A DNA stretch of 64,000 nt, taken from NCBI GenBank assembly GCA_000466585.1, contig KE993464.1:118555-182554 (forward strand). The letters are read 5' to 3'. Positions within the stretch are counted from its first letter, which is position 1; every line of letters begins with the position of its first letter. The translations under genes and the position numbers were made by a program. This DNA is from Clostridiales bacterium oral taxon 876 str. F0540 (GTDB taxonomy: Bacteria > Bacillota > Clostridia > Clostridiales > Clostridiaceae). Below the pieces are notes generated by a model, which had not been told where the DNA came from, made no database searches, and worked only from the letters and a program-made list of their open reading frames with translations. This document shows, piece after piece, positions 46,513 to 55,664 of the stretch.

Positions 46513-47598
46513 TTATTTTACAAATTTTAACATTTTGTTTCTTAAAGGACCCTCAAAGTATTTATAGGATAAAATAGAACAAAATATTGATAAAAGAAAA
46601 GTTAGTATAATAAATAAACTCATGGTGTTTATATCTAATGGAATTTTAAGATGGCTAAAAGTAACAGAAAAATACTTTATAATTAATTGATGGATCATAT
46701 AAAATGAAAAACTTATATTTCCTAAAGCAACTAGTATGGAGGTGCTTAAAAGTTTAGAAATAAATCCCCTCTGAAAAGCAAAAACAAATATAATAATGGC
46801 CATAATAGGCATATAGTAGACACCATATCTATAAGTTTGATGAATATTTTTATGGTATACAAACACAATAATAAAAAGTATGAGCACAGCAGGTTCAAGC
46901 AAGCTAAAGGCCAGACTTTTCAAGCGTACATCTTTAATAAAAATAAATAAACTTCCAAGCAACAGACCAATGGTATAATCTATAATCCTAAAAAATGGTG
47001 AAATATAAAAAAGCCAATGATTAGCTGATGAATCTTTATAAAAATAAATTACAATAAAAGCAATAAAGTATATGACTATCATAACGATAGGCAGCAATCT
47101 GTATGAATAATTGTCTAAAAATCTATTAATGCTATTAAGTAAAATAGGGGTCACTAAATATAAAAGCATAAATACTGATAAGTTCCAGGAAACAGAATTA
47201 AATGAAAAATATACTGACATTTTTGGAACCAAGCTTTGAAGCAACAATAAATTTAGTAGTGCTATAATCATATTTTTTATCGGGTTCACTAGCACATCTT
47301 TTATATATAGAGGTAAACTAATAAAAAAAGTAATAAAATGAAGAGGATAAATGTGAGCAATTCTTTTTAATATAAAGTTTTTGTTATATTTACTATTAAT
47401 AATTTTAAATTTTCTTAGGTAATTATATGATATAACAAAGCCAGATAGCATAAAAAAGAAAGTAACGCCTAGATACCCCTCATCAAAAATATTATCAAAA
47501 ATATATCTGTATGCTGGTACTGCACGAATAAATCCTAAATGTGATAAGAATACTAAAAAAATAGCAAAAAATCTTAAAGAAGTTAACGGCTTAATCAT
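46513..47598 (-). CDS. Membrane acyltransferase, family 3 (OatA/WecH-like)
   Basis: A 361-residue protein with about ten membrane helices. The N-terminal LTSLRFFAIFLVFLSHLGF holds the conserved Arg and His of acyltransferase_3. There is no C-terminal SGNH domain, unlike OatA, so it is the short form. It likely O-acetylates a surface glycan, possibly the polymer made by the adjacent locus. Start ATG at 47598 after GGAGGATCAT. Convergent with the hydrolase gene. Confidence 0.88.
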   Translation of the reverse strand: MIKPLTSLRFFAIFLVFLSHLGFIRAVPAYRYIFDNIFDEGYLGVTFFFMLSGFVISYNYLRKFKIINSKYNKNFILKRIAHIYPLHFITFFISLPLYIKDVLVNPIKNMIIALLNLLLLQSLVPKMSVYFSFNSVSWNLSVFMLLYLVTPILLNSINRFLDNYSYRLLPIVMIVIYFIAFIVIYFYKDSSANHWLFYISPFFRIIDYTIGLLLGSLFIFIKDVRLKSLAFSLLEPAVLILFIIVFVYHKNIHQTYRYGVYYMPIMAIIIFVFAFQRGFISKLLSTSILVALGNISFSFYMIHQLIIKYFSVTFSHLKIPLDINTMSLFIILTFLLSIFCSILSYKYFEGPLRNKMLKFVK

Positions 47599-47765
47599 TA
47601 TGATCCTCCATAAAATAAATATATACTGTTATAATTATATAAAACAATAAGTAAGAAGTAAATGAACATATAAATTTTATGTACATTAATAAAGTTATAT
47701 AGTAAAATTATAGTTAATGATGTAATATTTTCAGTTCATATGAAATATTTTATTGGAGGCTAGTC

Positions 47766-48311
47766 ATGATAATTGGTGAAAAGGTTATACTAAGAGAATT
47801 TCAAGAACGAGATTTAGAAAGAATGCATCAATGGGTTAATAATGAAGAAATTACTAAAAATCTTTCCTTTGCTATCTTTCCTCGAACACTGAACGATAGT
47901 ATGTCTTATTTAAAAAAACAGCTTGATAGGGAGAGTAATAGCTATGTTAATTTTGTAATATCAGAAAAAAATGATCCGGAGCATAAATACATAGGCAGCA
48001 TAGGCTTAAAGGATATAGATTATATTCATAGAAAAGGTGAACTTAATATTGCTTTAGGGTATATTGAAAATATGTCGAAGGGGTATGGCACTGATGCTGT
48101 GAAATTAATACTTGAGTATGGATTTAACAGGTTAGGCCTGAATAAGATATATCTGAGATTTATTAAATTTAACGAAGGTGCAAGAAAGGCTTATGAAAAG
48201 GCCGGACTTAAATATATTTGTGAGTTTAAAGAGGATATTTACTATAAAGGGAATTATTATAGCCAGGTATATATGGAAGTACTTAGAACAGAATATTTTA
48301 ATGAATATTAA
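47766..48311 (+). CDS. GNAT family N-acetyltransferase (RimJ/RimL-like)
   Basis: A 181-residue GNAT enzyme. LREFQERDLERMHQW at the start, the acetyl-CoA loop near YIENMSKGYGTDAVKLILEYGF, and FNEGARKAYEKAGLK near the end fit the RimJ/RimL/SpeG type. The substrate is unknown. It might acylate an amino sugar, but known dTDP-3-amino-sugar acetyltransferases are beta-helix enzymes, so I do not assign that. ATG at 47766 follows GGAGG. It ends at a terminator just before the IS200 remnant. Confidence 0.85.
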   Translation: MIIGEKVILREFQERDLERMHQWVNNEEITKNLSFAIFPRTLNDSMSYLKKQLDRESNSYVNFVISEKNDPEHKYIGSIGLKDIDYIHRKGELNIALGYIENMSKGYGTDAVKLILEYGFNRLGLNKIYLRFIKFNEGARKAYEKAGLKYICEFKEDIYYKGNYYSQVYMEVLRTEYFNEY

Positions 48312-48313
48312 TT

Positions 48314-48350
48314 AAAAAAAGGTTAAGAAAATATTTCTTAATCTTTTTTA
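48314..48350 (+). terminator. Terminator after the GNAT gene
   Basis: AAAAAGGTTAAGAAA pairs with TTTCTTAATCTTTTT around a 3-base loop, followed by T's. Confidence 0.85.
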
Positions 48351-48364
48351 GTATGTTTTAAATT

Positions 48365-48912
48365 GTTTCGGTTGCGAAAGCAGCCGAAACTAAAAACTGC
48401 TCACTATGTGGGTATGATTAAACACTTAAGCAAATAACACCACCTCTTTGATATAATCATGATTGTTCAAGACATCAAAATAACTAAAGAAAAGTGATGC
48501 TCTATGGCAGAAAGCTTAGCACATACTAAGTGGTTATGCAAGTATCATATTGTATTTGCGCCTTAATATAGAAGAAAAATAATATATCATAAACTAAGAG
48601 AGGATATAAAGGGTATCATAAAAGATCTGTTTAAGTGGAAAGGTGTAAAAATTATAGAAGGACATATGATACCTGATTACGTACATTTGTTAGTATCAAT
48701 ACCACCAAAAACGAATATATCAGGTTTTATGGGGTATCTCAAAGGAAAAAGTGCAATGATGATATTTGATGGACATTCAGATTTAAAATATAATTTTGGC
48801 AGCAGACATTTTTGGCCAGAAGGATATTATGTAAGTACTGTCACATTAAATGAAGAGACGATAGCAAAATATATTCGTGAGCAAGAGAAGAACGATCAAA
48901 TATTAGATAATG
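48365..48912 (+). pseudogene. Broken IS200-family transposase (tnpA) with left-end hairpin
   Basis: A stem-loop GTTTCGGTTGC/GCAGCCGAAAC (48365-48390) looks like an IS200/IS605 left end. The tnpA frame opens at ATG 48504 (MAESLAHTKWLCKYHIVFAP). It is stopped by TAA at 48564-48566, where the family normally has Lys, and continues to EGHMIPDYVHLLVSIPP and KYIREQEKNDQ. The HUH motif is damaged: PDYVH instead of PDHxH. The catalytic Tyr region (KYIREQE) remains. The 3' end and right-end hairpin are missing, and the frame runs into an unrelated gene fragment. It should be inactive. Confidence 0.88.
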
Positions 48913-49530
48913 AATTATTAAATCTGTACGTGGTTAAAGATGAATGGGTTTGTAGTACGGATTGCCAATTTAATATGTTCTCGGCCTCACTTTATAAGAT
49001 TAAGGTGGATGGAAGTACAAAGACTTTTTTAACTGATGATTCATGTTATAATATAAATTTTAGTGATGATTTTATATGTTATAGTAACAGTAAACAAGTA
49101 AAAGTATATACAGGATAAAATATGATGGCGAAGACAAAAGTAAAATTTCAAGCTATCAAGTCTACGATTACTATAAAAAATGAAAGTTGTATATGATAGT
49201 ATATTCTATATAGCTGAACAAGGCCATTTTACCACTTTAAATAGGTTAGAGTTAAATAATAATGGTATAAATATTGGAGTAGGACTTGATAACGTCCTGG
49301 AAGTTAATGGATATAAGGGCGGAATTTATTTTACTGCAAGTAATATGTGGGAATACTCATTATACTCATGTAATTTGCTAGGAGGTGACTTAAAGAAAAT
49401 ATATAGCGTTAAAGTACGAAATATAGATTTTATTAATAATTACGTATTTTTTTATGCAAGTAATGATTACTATAATTATAAATTCTATAATATTAATCTA
49501 GATATTAATACTATAGAAGAGTTTCAATAG
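48913..49530 (+). pseudogene. Remnant of a DUF5050-type repeat protein, fused to the IS200 remnant
   Basis: After the transposase part, the same frame reads repeats such as SLYKIKVDGSTKTFLTDD, typical of DUF5050 beta-propeller-like proteins. The frame ends at 49118. Coding similarity goes on in a second frame (about 49112-49183, RIKYDGEDKSKISSYQVYDY) and then a third (49180-49530). The second shift is at an A run near 49175-49180. The 5' end of the original gene, including any signal peptide, is gone. This fits a deletion joining an inserted IS200 to the middle of a gene, then decay. Confidence 0.75.
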
Positions 49531-49635
49531 ATACTATACATTGTATTAGGGAATAATTATGAATTACATGTTTTTAAAGATTGTGGATATTTTTCACATT
49601 CATATTATAACTAAAGAAATAAGAGATTCATAATG

Positions 49636-49679
49636 AAAAAGCTGTAATGAAATTCAATTTAATTTCATTACAGTTTTTT
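49636..49679. terminator. Bidirectional terminator before fprA
   Basis: CTGTAATGAAATT (49642-49654) pairs perfectly with AATTTCATTACAG (49661-49673), flanked by A and T runs. Confidence 0.9.
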
Positions 49680-49702
49680 CATATGTTTTAAAGAATATTT
49701 TA

Positions 49703-51070
49703 TTATTTTGTCACCGCTACAAACTTATCCTGCCCACCTCCGCAAGCAGGACAAACCTGAGGAGCATTAGCAGTCTCAAACTTTTCACTGCAAGAAGTGC
49801 ATTTCCAAGTCTTTAACTCAACCTTATTAACTTTTTTTGTTTTCTTATTAATATTCTCAACAATTTTATCAGCTATAGTTTCACCAAAGTTGAATGCTTG
49901 TAGTAACTCATCTTCATTTGGCTTAAAGTTTATCTTAAGCCCAGGAGTTACAAGCTTCATTCTAAGGGATTTAAGTCGGGCTTCTATATTTGGTACCGCT
50001 TCACCGCTCCAGCCAAAGGAACCAAAGGCAGCTGCAACCTTTCCACCATGAACTAGAGGGTTCATTTTTATTAATAGTTCCATTACAGGCTCAAGAGCAT
50101 CTCCGTTTATTGTAGGAGAACCAAATAAGACAGCATCGGCCCAGTAGATTTTGTCTAATATCTCTTCTTGATTATGATAAATTACATTATAAAGATCAAT
50201 TATAGCGTCATTAATTTTAGATTTAATACCTTCCGCTATTTTATTAGCTAAATCCTCTGTGAAGCCATATGCTGAAACATAAGGAATAACAACTCTTGTT
50301 TTTCCATCAGTAGGAGCTACCTCAGTACTCCACTTTCTATAAGTATCTCTGTAAAAATCAATATTGCCCCTTAGTATAGGGCCGTGACCGGTACAGATAG
50401 TGTCGATTTCTAAATCTTTTATCTTGTCTAATGCCTTTAATACATGTGGCTTAAAAGGACCCATTATGCAGTCATAGTAATATTTTAAGGCATCCATATA
50501 TTCATTCTCTTTATCTGCTGGAATAAGATCTCTAAATATGCCATCAAAGCAGTAGTGGCTTCCAAAAGAGTCGCATGTCATTAATACATGATCTTCTTCT
50601 ACATAGGTATATATAGAATCTGGCCAATGCAAAAATGGAGCTTCGATAAATCTTAATGTTTTGTTCCCAAGACTTAAGGTATCGCCATGCTTAACTACTA
50701 CTTCTTGGAAGGGACGATTTGCAATTTGTCTTAAAAATCTTATTGCCGGAGCTGAACCGACTACTTTTGCATTTTTAGCGTAGTCTAACAGCTTAGCAAC
50801 TGAGCCTGCGTGATCAGGTTCGGTATGGTCTACAATTATATAACCTATCTCATCAAAGTCAATATTTAAAGATTGAAGTCTTTCCAAGTATTGATCAAAA
50901 GTTTTTTCTTTAACAGTTTCAAATATAGCAGTTTTTTCGCTGCCTTTTACTACATAGGAATTATATGTTGTACCATAAGGTGTATACATTATAACATCAA
51001 ATACTCTAAGTTCGGGGTCTAATGATCCTACCCAATAAATATCCTTTTTTACTTCCATTGCTTGCATCAT
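49703..51070 (-). CDS. fprA: FprA-type flavodiiron protein with C-terminal rubredoxin-like zinc ribbon
   Basis: A 455-residue oxygen (or NO) reductase. It has a metallo-beta-lactamase-like diiron domain (1-250) with DHTEPDHAG and later TGHGP, and a flavodoxin domain (about 258-400, VIPYVSAYGFTEDLA). A short C-terminal domain has two Cys pairs, CTSC and CPAC, 11 residues apart, like a small rubredoxin or desulforedoxin. Clostridial FprA passes electrons from NADH via rubredoxin to O2; the fused domain may do this internally. ATG at 51070 has GGAGG 8 bases upstream at the end of structured repeat copy 3. Confidence 0.92.
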   Translation of the reverse strand: MMQAMEVKKDIYWVGSLDPELRVFDVIMYTPYGTTYNSYVVKGSEKTAIFETVKEKTFDQYLERLQSLNIDFDEIGYIIVDHTEPDHAGSVAKLLDYAKNAKVVGSAPAIRFLRQIANRPFQEVVVKHGDTLSLGNKTLRFIEAPFLHWPDSIYTYVEEDHVLMTCDSFGSHYCFDGIFRDLIPADKENEYMDALKYYYDCIMGPFKPHVLKALDKIKDLEIDTICTGHGPILRGNIDFYRDTYRKWSTEVAPTDGKTRVVIPYVSAYGFTEDLANKIAEGIKSKINDAIIDLYNVIYHNQEEILDKIYWADAVLFGSPTINGDALEPVMELLIKMNPLVHGGKVAAAFGSFGWSGEAVPNIEARLKSLRMKLVTPGLKINFKPNEDELLQAFNFGETIADKIVENINKKTKKVNKVELKTWKCTSCSEKFETANAPQVCPACGGGQDKFVAVTK

Positions 51071-51078
51071 TTCAAAAT

Positions 51079-51167
51079 CCTCCTTTTTGTCGGATCACTG
51101 GGTAATTTATGATCGCTCGTTCCACTCGCAAATTACCCGCTAAAGTCCATTTAGGACTTTAGCCTCC
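51079..51167 (-). repeat. Structured leader repeat, copy 3 (upstream of fprA)
   Basis: Read on the minus strand: GGAGG, stem 1 GCTAAAGTCC/GGACTTTAGC around TAAAT, then stem 2 GGGTAATTT, the loop GCGAGTGGAACGAGCGATC, AAATTACCC, then CAGTGATCCGAC and the Shine-Dalgarno AAAAAGGAGG of fprA. It is the cleanest single copy, and both stems are perfect. Confidence 0.75.
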
Positions 51168-51357
51168 TACAACAATGCTTCCTATATGTTTTATCAAAAA
51201 ATAGGAAACAAAAACATCATATATAAATTGTTAGGTAATAATAATTATCTATAAATTAATTATAATATATGAAGCTGCCTAAATCAATATAAAAGTAGAT
51301 ATTTATTGATTTATATTAGTATGACACAAAGGGGAGAAATATATTTAATGAAGAGTA

Positions 51358-51413
51358 AAGGGATGTTGCATAACAGCAAAATTTAGCCTACTATGCAACA
51401 TCCCTTAATTTTT
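51358..51413. terminator. Terminator-like hairpin after the GH65 gene
   Basis: AAGGGATGTTGCATA (51358-51372) and TATGCAACATCCCTT (51392-51406) form a perfect 15-bp stem with a 19-base loop. The T-rich tail is better on the plus strand than on the minus strand used by the GH65 gene. Confidence 0.65.
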
Positions 51414-51434
51414 ACTAGGAGTAATTTCCTTTAA

Positions 51435-53741
51435 CTATACATTCTTAACAGCTAGGTCTTCATTACCTTTAACTGAATAATCTTTTCCATTAACGGCTAC
51501 AGTTAGTTCTACGTTGGATTCGTTAGTAATAACCACGTTTTCCTTTGTAACATTAACCTTTAATAGAGCTCCTCTAAACATAACTTTAAAGGAGAAAGAA
51601 TTCCAGTGGCCAGGTATAAATGGATTAAAGTGAAGTTTTCCATCTCTAACTCTCATTCCGCCAAAACCCTGAACAACAGACATCCAGGTTCCGGCCATAC
51701 TTGTTGTATGGCAGCCGTCTTCTGTGTCATTGTTGTAGTTGTCAAGATCAAGTCTTGAGGTTCTTAAATACATTTCATAAGCCTTATCCTGCATTCCAAG
51801 CTTTGAAGCTAAGATTGAGTGAACGCATGGTGATAAGGAAGATTCGTGCACTGTTCTTGGCTCGTAGAAGTTAAAGTTTCTTCTTATAGTATCTTCATCA
51901 AAAGTGTGCTCTAAGAAAAACAAGCCTTGTAGAACGTCAGCCTGCTTAATAAAGCAGGAGCGAAGTATTCTATCCCAGGACCATTTTTGATTTAATGGTC
52001 TGTCTTCTTCAGGAAGTTCAGAAACAAGAATCTGTTCCTTATCCATGTAGCCTTCCTGCTGAAGGAATATTCCAAGTTCTTCATCAACAGGGTAGAATAT
52101 GTTGTCTATTATATCTCTCCATTTAGCTGTTTCTTCAGCATTGATTTGAAGCTTAGTTTCTAATTCTTTATATCTTTCTGGCTCATTGGCTTTTAAGTAA
52201 TCAATAACTTCTAGAGTATATTGTAATGTCCAAGCGGCTATTCTATTTGTGTACCAGTTATTGTTGACGTTGTTTTCATACTCGTTTGGTCCTGTTACAC
52301 CATGCATAACGTACTTGCCTTTTCTAGGAGAGTAATGAACTCTTTCTTTCCAGAATCTTGAGATCTCAGCAAGTACTTCAAAACCATACTGGCCAAGATA
52401 GGATTTATCGCCTGTGTAATTTACATAGTTGTATATAGCATAAGCTATAGCACCATTTCTGTGAATTTCTTCAAAGGTGATTTCCCACTCATTATGACAC
52501 TCTTCACCGTTCATTGTAACCATTGGATATAGAGCACCTTTCTTAAAGCCGAGCTTTCTTGCATTTTCTTTAGCCTTTTCAAGATGCTTGTATCTGTATA
52601 TTAAAAGATTCCTAGCAACCTTTGGGTCAGCTGTTGCAAGATAGAAAGGTATGCAATAAGCTTCTGTATCCCAATAAGTACTTCCGCCGTATTTTTCACC
52701 GGTGAAACCCTTTGGACCTATATTTAATCTTTCATCTTCTCCGGTATAAGTTTGATTTAATTGGAATATATTAAATCTTATACCTTGCTGAGCTTCTACA
52801 TCGCCTTCAATAACAATGTCGCTTTCCTTCCATTTCTCAGACCAAGCTTGAACCTGCTTTGCAAAAAGTGTATCAAAACCTTCATTGTATGCTTTAGTTA
52901 AAACTTCAGTTGCTTTAACAGCAAGATCTTCTTTAGAATAATTTCTTGAAGTAACATTTGAAGCATATTTGTATACAACTACTTCTTTGTCCTTTTCTGC
53001 CTTTACAATCACTGTGTTTGAAACGAATTTCTCTTTTCTATTGGTAGTTACATCAGAGCTAAGCTTTTCTCCACCATTAAATATATCGAATTTCATTGCA
53101 GAGCAAATGTGGAAATCAAGCTTCTTGGTTTTCATAACTAAGAAAGATATATCAGTTGAAACATTAGCCTGTACTTCATCCCAGAATTTTTCATCATAGT
53201 TGGAATCCTGATTTTTAACATCTCCATCCAAATAAGGAGTAATTGTTATTTCTCCATTGAAATTAACCGGAATTACAGAATATCTTATTGCTCCGATTTC
53301 AGGATAAACGGTGCTTAAAAATCTTTTTGCATTTACCTTAACCTCATTACCATTTGCAAGTACCGCATTAAACGAACGCTCAAGATAAGCTTCCTTCATA
53401 TTAAGTACTCTTGTGAAGTTTTTAACTTCAGCTTTTGCAAGGTCAAGAGTTTCACCATTAACCTTTATATCTATTCCTATCCAGTTAGTTGAATTTAATA
53501 CTTTTGCAAAATACTCCGGATAGCCGTTTTTCCACCAGCCAACTCTAGTTTTATCCGGATAATAAACTCCAGCCATATAACTTCCCTGGAGGGATTTTCC
53601 ACTATAGTTTTCTTCAAAATTTGCTCTTTGCCCCATATGGCCGTTTCCAAGGCTGCAAATACTTTCTGCTACTTCATTTTCTTTTGGATTAAAGCCTTCT
53701 TCTATAACACACCATTCATCAACTTTAAAATATTGCTTCAT
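51435..53741 (-). CDS. mapA: GH65 disaccharide phosphorylase (probably maltose phosphorylase)
   Basis: A 768-residue glycoside hydrolase family 65 enzyme. It splits an alpha-glucoside with phosphate to beta-glucose-1-phosphate and glucose. The active-site region HGVTGPNEYENNVNNNWYTN holds the catalytic Glu, and TYWDTEAYCIPF and VTMNGEECHNEWEITFEEIHRNGA are typical. The upstream pgmB supplies the enzyme that uses its product. Maltose is the most common substrate, but trehalose or kojibiose phosphorylases share these motifs. Start ATG at 53741 after GAAAGGAAG. Confidence 0.88.
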   Translation of the reverse strand: MKQYFKVDEWCVIEEGFNPKENEVAESICSLGNGHMGQRANFEENYSGKSLQGSYMAGVYYPDKTRVGWWKNGYPEYFAKVLNSTNWIGIDIKVNGETLDLAKAEVKNFTRVLNMKEAYLERSFNAVLANGNEVKVNAKRFLSTVYPEIGAIRYSVIPVNFNGEITITPYLDGDVKNQDSNYDEKFWDEVQANVSTDISFLVMKTKKLDFHICSAMKFDIFNGGEKLSSDVTTNRKEKFVSNTVIVKAEKDKEVVVYKYASNVTSRNYSKEDLAVKATEVLTKAYNEGFDTLFAKQVQAWSEKWKESDIVIEGDVEAQQGIRFNIFQLNQTYTGEDERLNIGPKGFTGEKYGGSTYWDTEAYCIPFYLATADPKVARNLLIYRYKHLEKAKENARKLGFKKGALYPMVTMNGEECHNEWEITFEEIHRNGAIAYAIYNYVNYTGDKSYLGQYGFEVLAEISRFWKERVHYSPRKGKYVMHGVTGPNEYENNVNNNWYTNRIAAWTLQYTLEVIDYLKANEPERYKELETKLQINAEETAKWRDIIDNIFYPVDEELGIFLQQEGYMDKEQILVSELPEEDRPLNQKWSWDRILRSCFIKQADVLQGLFFLEHTFDEDTIRRNFNFYEPRTVHESSLSPCVHSILASKLGMQDKAYEMYLRTSRLDLDNYNNDTEDGCHTTSMAGTWMSVVQGFGGMRVRDGKLHFNPFIPGHWNSFSFKVMFRGALLKVNVTKENVVITNESNVELTVAVNGKDYSVKGNEDLAVKNV

Positions 53742-53820
53742 CTATCTATCTTCCTTTCATAAAGCTATCAATAATTTAGGTTTTACTTTTTAAAATAAAT
53801 ATAAACATATCATAACATGA

Positions 53821-53852
53821 AACGCTTTAAAATCATATACGCAAGCGTTTGC
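53821..53852. promoter_or_regulatory. LacI-family operator candidate between pgmB and mapA
   Basis: GCAAGCGTTTGC (53841-53852) is a near-palindrome with a central CG, the form bound by MalR/CcpA-type regulators. It overlaps an inverted repeat AACGCTT/AAGCGTT (53821-53849). The match to the cre consensus is partial (about 11 of 14). It lies in the 151-base gap before mapA. Confidence 0.5.
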
Positions 53853-53892
53853 ACATATAGCCAAAATTTTAGGTCAGTAAGCCAATACTAAC

Positions 53893-54534
53893 CTAAAACT
53901 TAAGTCTATCAACAGACATTTCTTTAAATGAGGAAATTACAAAATCTGCCTTTCTAAGTATCTCGGGAGAACCAACTCCAACACTACGCATACCAGCGTT
54001 TATAGCAGCTTCTATACCAGCCTGAGCATCTTCAAAGACTACGCAATCCTTAGGATTAACCCCTAATTCTTCGGCACCCTTTAAGAACACCTCTGGATCT
54101 GGCTTTGCATGAGTTATTTTTGTACCATCTATAACAGCATCGAAATACTTATCAACACCGGTATTTTTCAATATAATCATAGCATTTTTACTTACAGAAC
54201 CAAGAGAAATTTTAATTCCTTCTTCTCTTAGGGAAGTAAGAAAATCTATAACCCCGGGAAGCACTTCTGATGAGTCCATTTTTGATATATATTCAACATA
54301 CCAAGCATTTTTCCTTGCAGCCATAGCTTCCTTAGTCTCTTCATCGAAAGAAACGCCGCCAATTTCTAATAATATTTCTAAAGACTTCATTCTGCTTACG
54401 CCTTTTAGTCTTTCATTATCTTCTTCTGTAAATTCAAAACCAAGCTCATTAGCAAGCCTTTTCCATGCTAAATAGTGATATTTAGCTGTGTCAACTATAA
54501 CACCATCTAAATCGAACAAACAAGCTCTTACCAC
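53893..54534 (-). CDS. pgmB: Beta-phosphoglucomutase
   Basis: A 213-residue HAD-family enzyme turning beta-glucose-1-phosphate to glucose-6-phosphate. I chose GTG at 54534, 8 bases after GGAGG, over an upstream ATG at 54585 that precedes the ribosome site. It has the nucleophile motif FDLDGVIVDT, the cap-domain KRLANELG, SVSKN, HAKPDPEVF and FEDAQAGIEAA. It precedes mapA on the same strand and completes phosphorolytic alpha-glucoside use. Confidence 0.93.
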   Translation of the reverse strand: MVRACLFDLDGVIVDTAKYHYLAWKRLANELGFEFTEEDNERLKGVSRMKSLEILLEIGGVSFDEETKEAMAARKNAWYVEYISKMDSSEVLPGVIDFLTSLREEGIKISLGSVSKNAMIILKNTGVDKYFDAVIDGTKITHAKPDPEVFLKGAEELGVNPKDCVVFEDAQAGIEAAINAGMRSVGVGSPEILRKADFVISSFKEMSVDRLKF

Positions 54535-54698
54535 GGAAACCCCCTCCTTACAGTCATAATTATAGAGCAATGCACACGTTAGCATTTAACCTGAATTATA
54601 GTATATCATATAATTTTAAAAACGTTAATAGAAAATTAAATAATGCAAATATTTTTATAAATGATATAATTGAAATTAAGAAAAGGGGGGCTTCTACT

Positions 54699-55652
54699 AT
54701 GTTGGATACAAAAAAGTTTGTGGAATTTAGAGAAAAGGTAAACACAAATATTGGAAAGGTAATAGTAGGGAAGAAGGATAAAATAGATAAGCTTACCGTT
54801 GCTTTTATTTGCTCAGGACACGTACTTCTAGAGGATGTGCCGGGACTTGGAAAGACAAAACTTGCTAAGGCTCTTTCAAAGACGATAAACTGCAGCTTTA
54901 AGAGAATACAATTTACCCCGGACTTGCTTCCGTCAGATTTAACGGGAATATACTTTTATAACCAAAAATCCGGTGAGTTTGAATTTAGAAAAGGACCATT
55001 ATTAAGTCAAATTGTATTAGCAGATGAAATAAACAGAGCTACGCCAAGAACTCAGTCTGCACTTCTTGAATGTATGGAGGAAAGACAAATAACGGTAGAA
55101 GGGGAAACTATCAGGCTTAATAGGCCATTCTTTGTTATAGCTACTCAAAATCCTGTAGAGCAATTTGGAACTTTTCCTCTTCCTGAGGCACAGCTTGATA
55201 GATTTTTTATAAGATTAAGCATGGGCTATCCGGAATTTATTGAGGAAAAAAATATTTTAGATATATATATGGACAAAGATCCTCTTGAGACTCTTGAAGC
55301 AGTAATTGCTATGGAGGATATACAATATGTACAGGAAAATTATTCGAAGGTTCATGTTAGTGAAGATATAAAAAATTATATTATAGATATTATTACGGCT
55401 ACGAGAAAGAACAATAATGTGGAGCTTGGCTGTAGTCCAAGAGCCTCTTTAAATTTAATGAAGGGAAGTCAGGCACTAGCAGCTATAAACGGAAGAGATT
55501 ATGTTATTCCAGAGGATATAAAGGAAATGGCTATACCAATATTAAGCCATAGAATTATCTTAAAGAGTGATTTAAACACTAGTAAAGCAAGCAGTCAAGA
55601 ATTAATTGAAGGTATTTTGAATACGGTTCATACTCCTTTAGAAAAAATATAG
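54699..55652 (+). CDS. MoxR-family AAA+ ATPase
   Basis: A 317-residue AAA+ chaperone-like ATPase. I chose ATG at 54699 after AAGGGGGG over an in-frame ATG at 54570. Walker A is EDVPGLGKTKLAK, Walker B is LADEINRATPRTQSALLE, with the sensor region ATQNPVEQFGTFPLPEAQLDRF. It leads a MoxR-DUF58-DUF4129 operon, a set thought to act on envelope or complex maturation. The target is unknown. Confidence 0.93.
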   Translation: MLDTKKFVEFREKVNTNIGKVIVGKKDKIDKLTVAFICSGHVLLEDVPGLGKTKLAKALSKTINCSFKRIQFTPDLLPSDLTGIYFYNQKSGEFEFRKGPLLSQIVLADEINRATPRTQSALLECMEERQITVEGETIRLNRPFFVIATQNPVEQFGTFPLPEAQLDRFFIRLSMGYPEFIEEKNILDIYMDKDPLETLEAVIAMEDIQYVQENYSKVHVSEDIKNYIIDIITATRKNNNVELGCSPRASLNLMKGSQALAAINGRDYVIPEDIKEMAIPILSHRIILKSDLNTSKASSQELIEGILNTVHTPLEKI

Positions 55653-55664
55653 GGGGTGGACTTT

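Noticed and set aside
46513..47598. OatA peptidoglycan O-acetyltransferase
   Set aside because: The protein has the membrane acyltransferase_3 part only and lacks the C-terminal SGNH domain of OatA, so only the broad family is supported.
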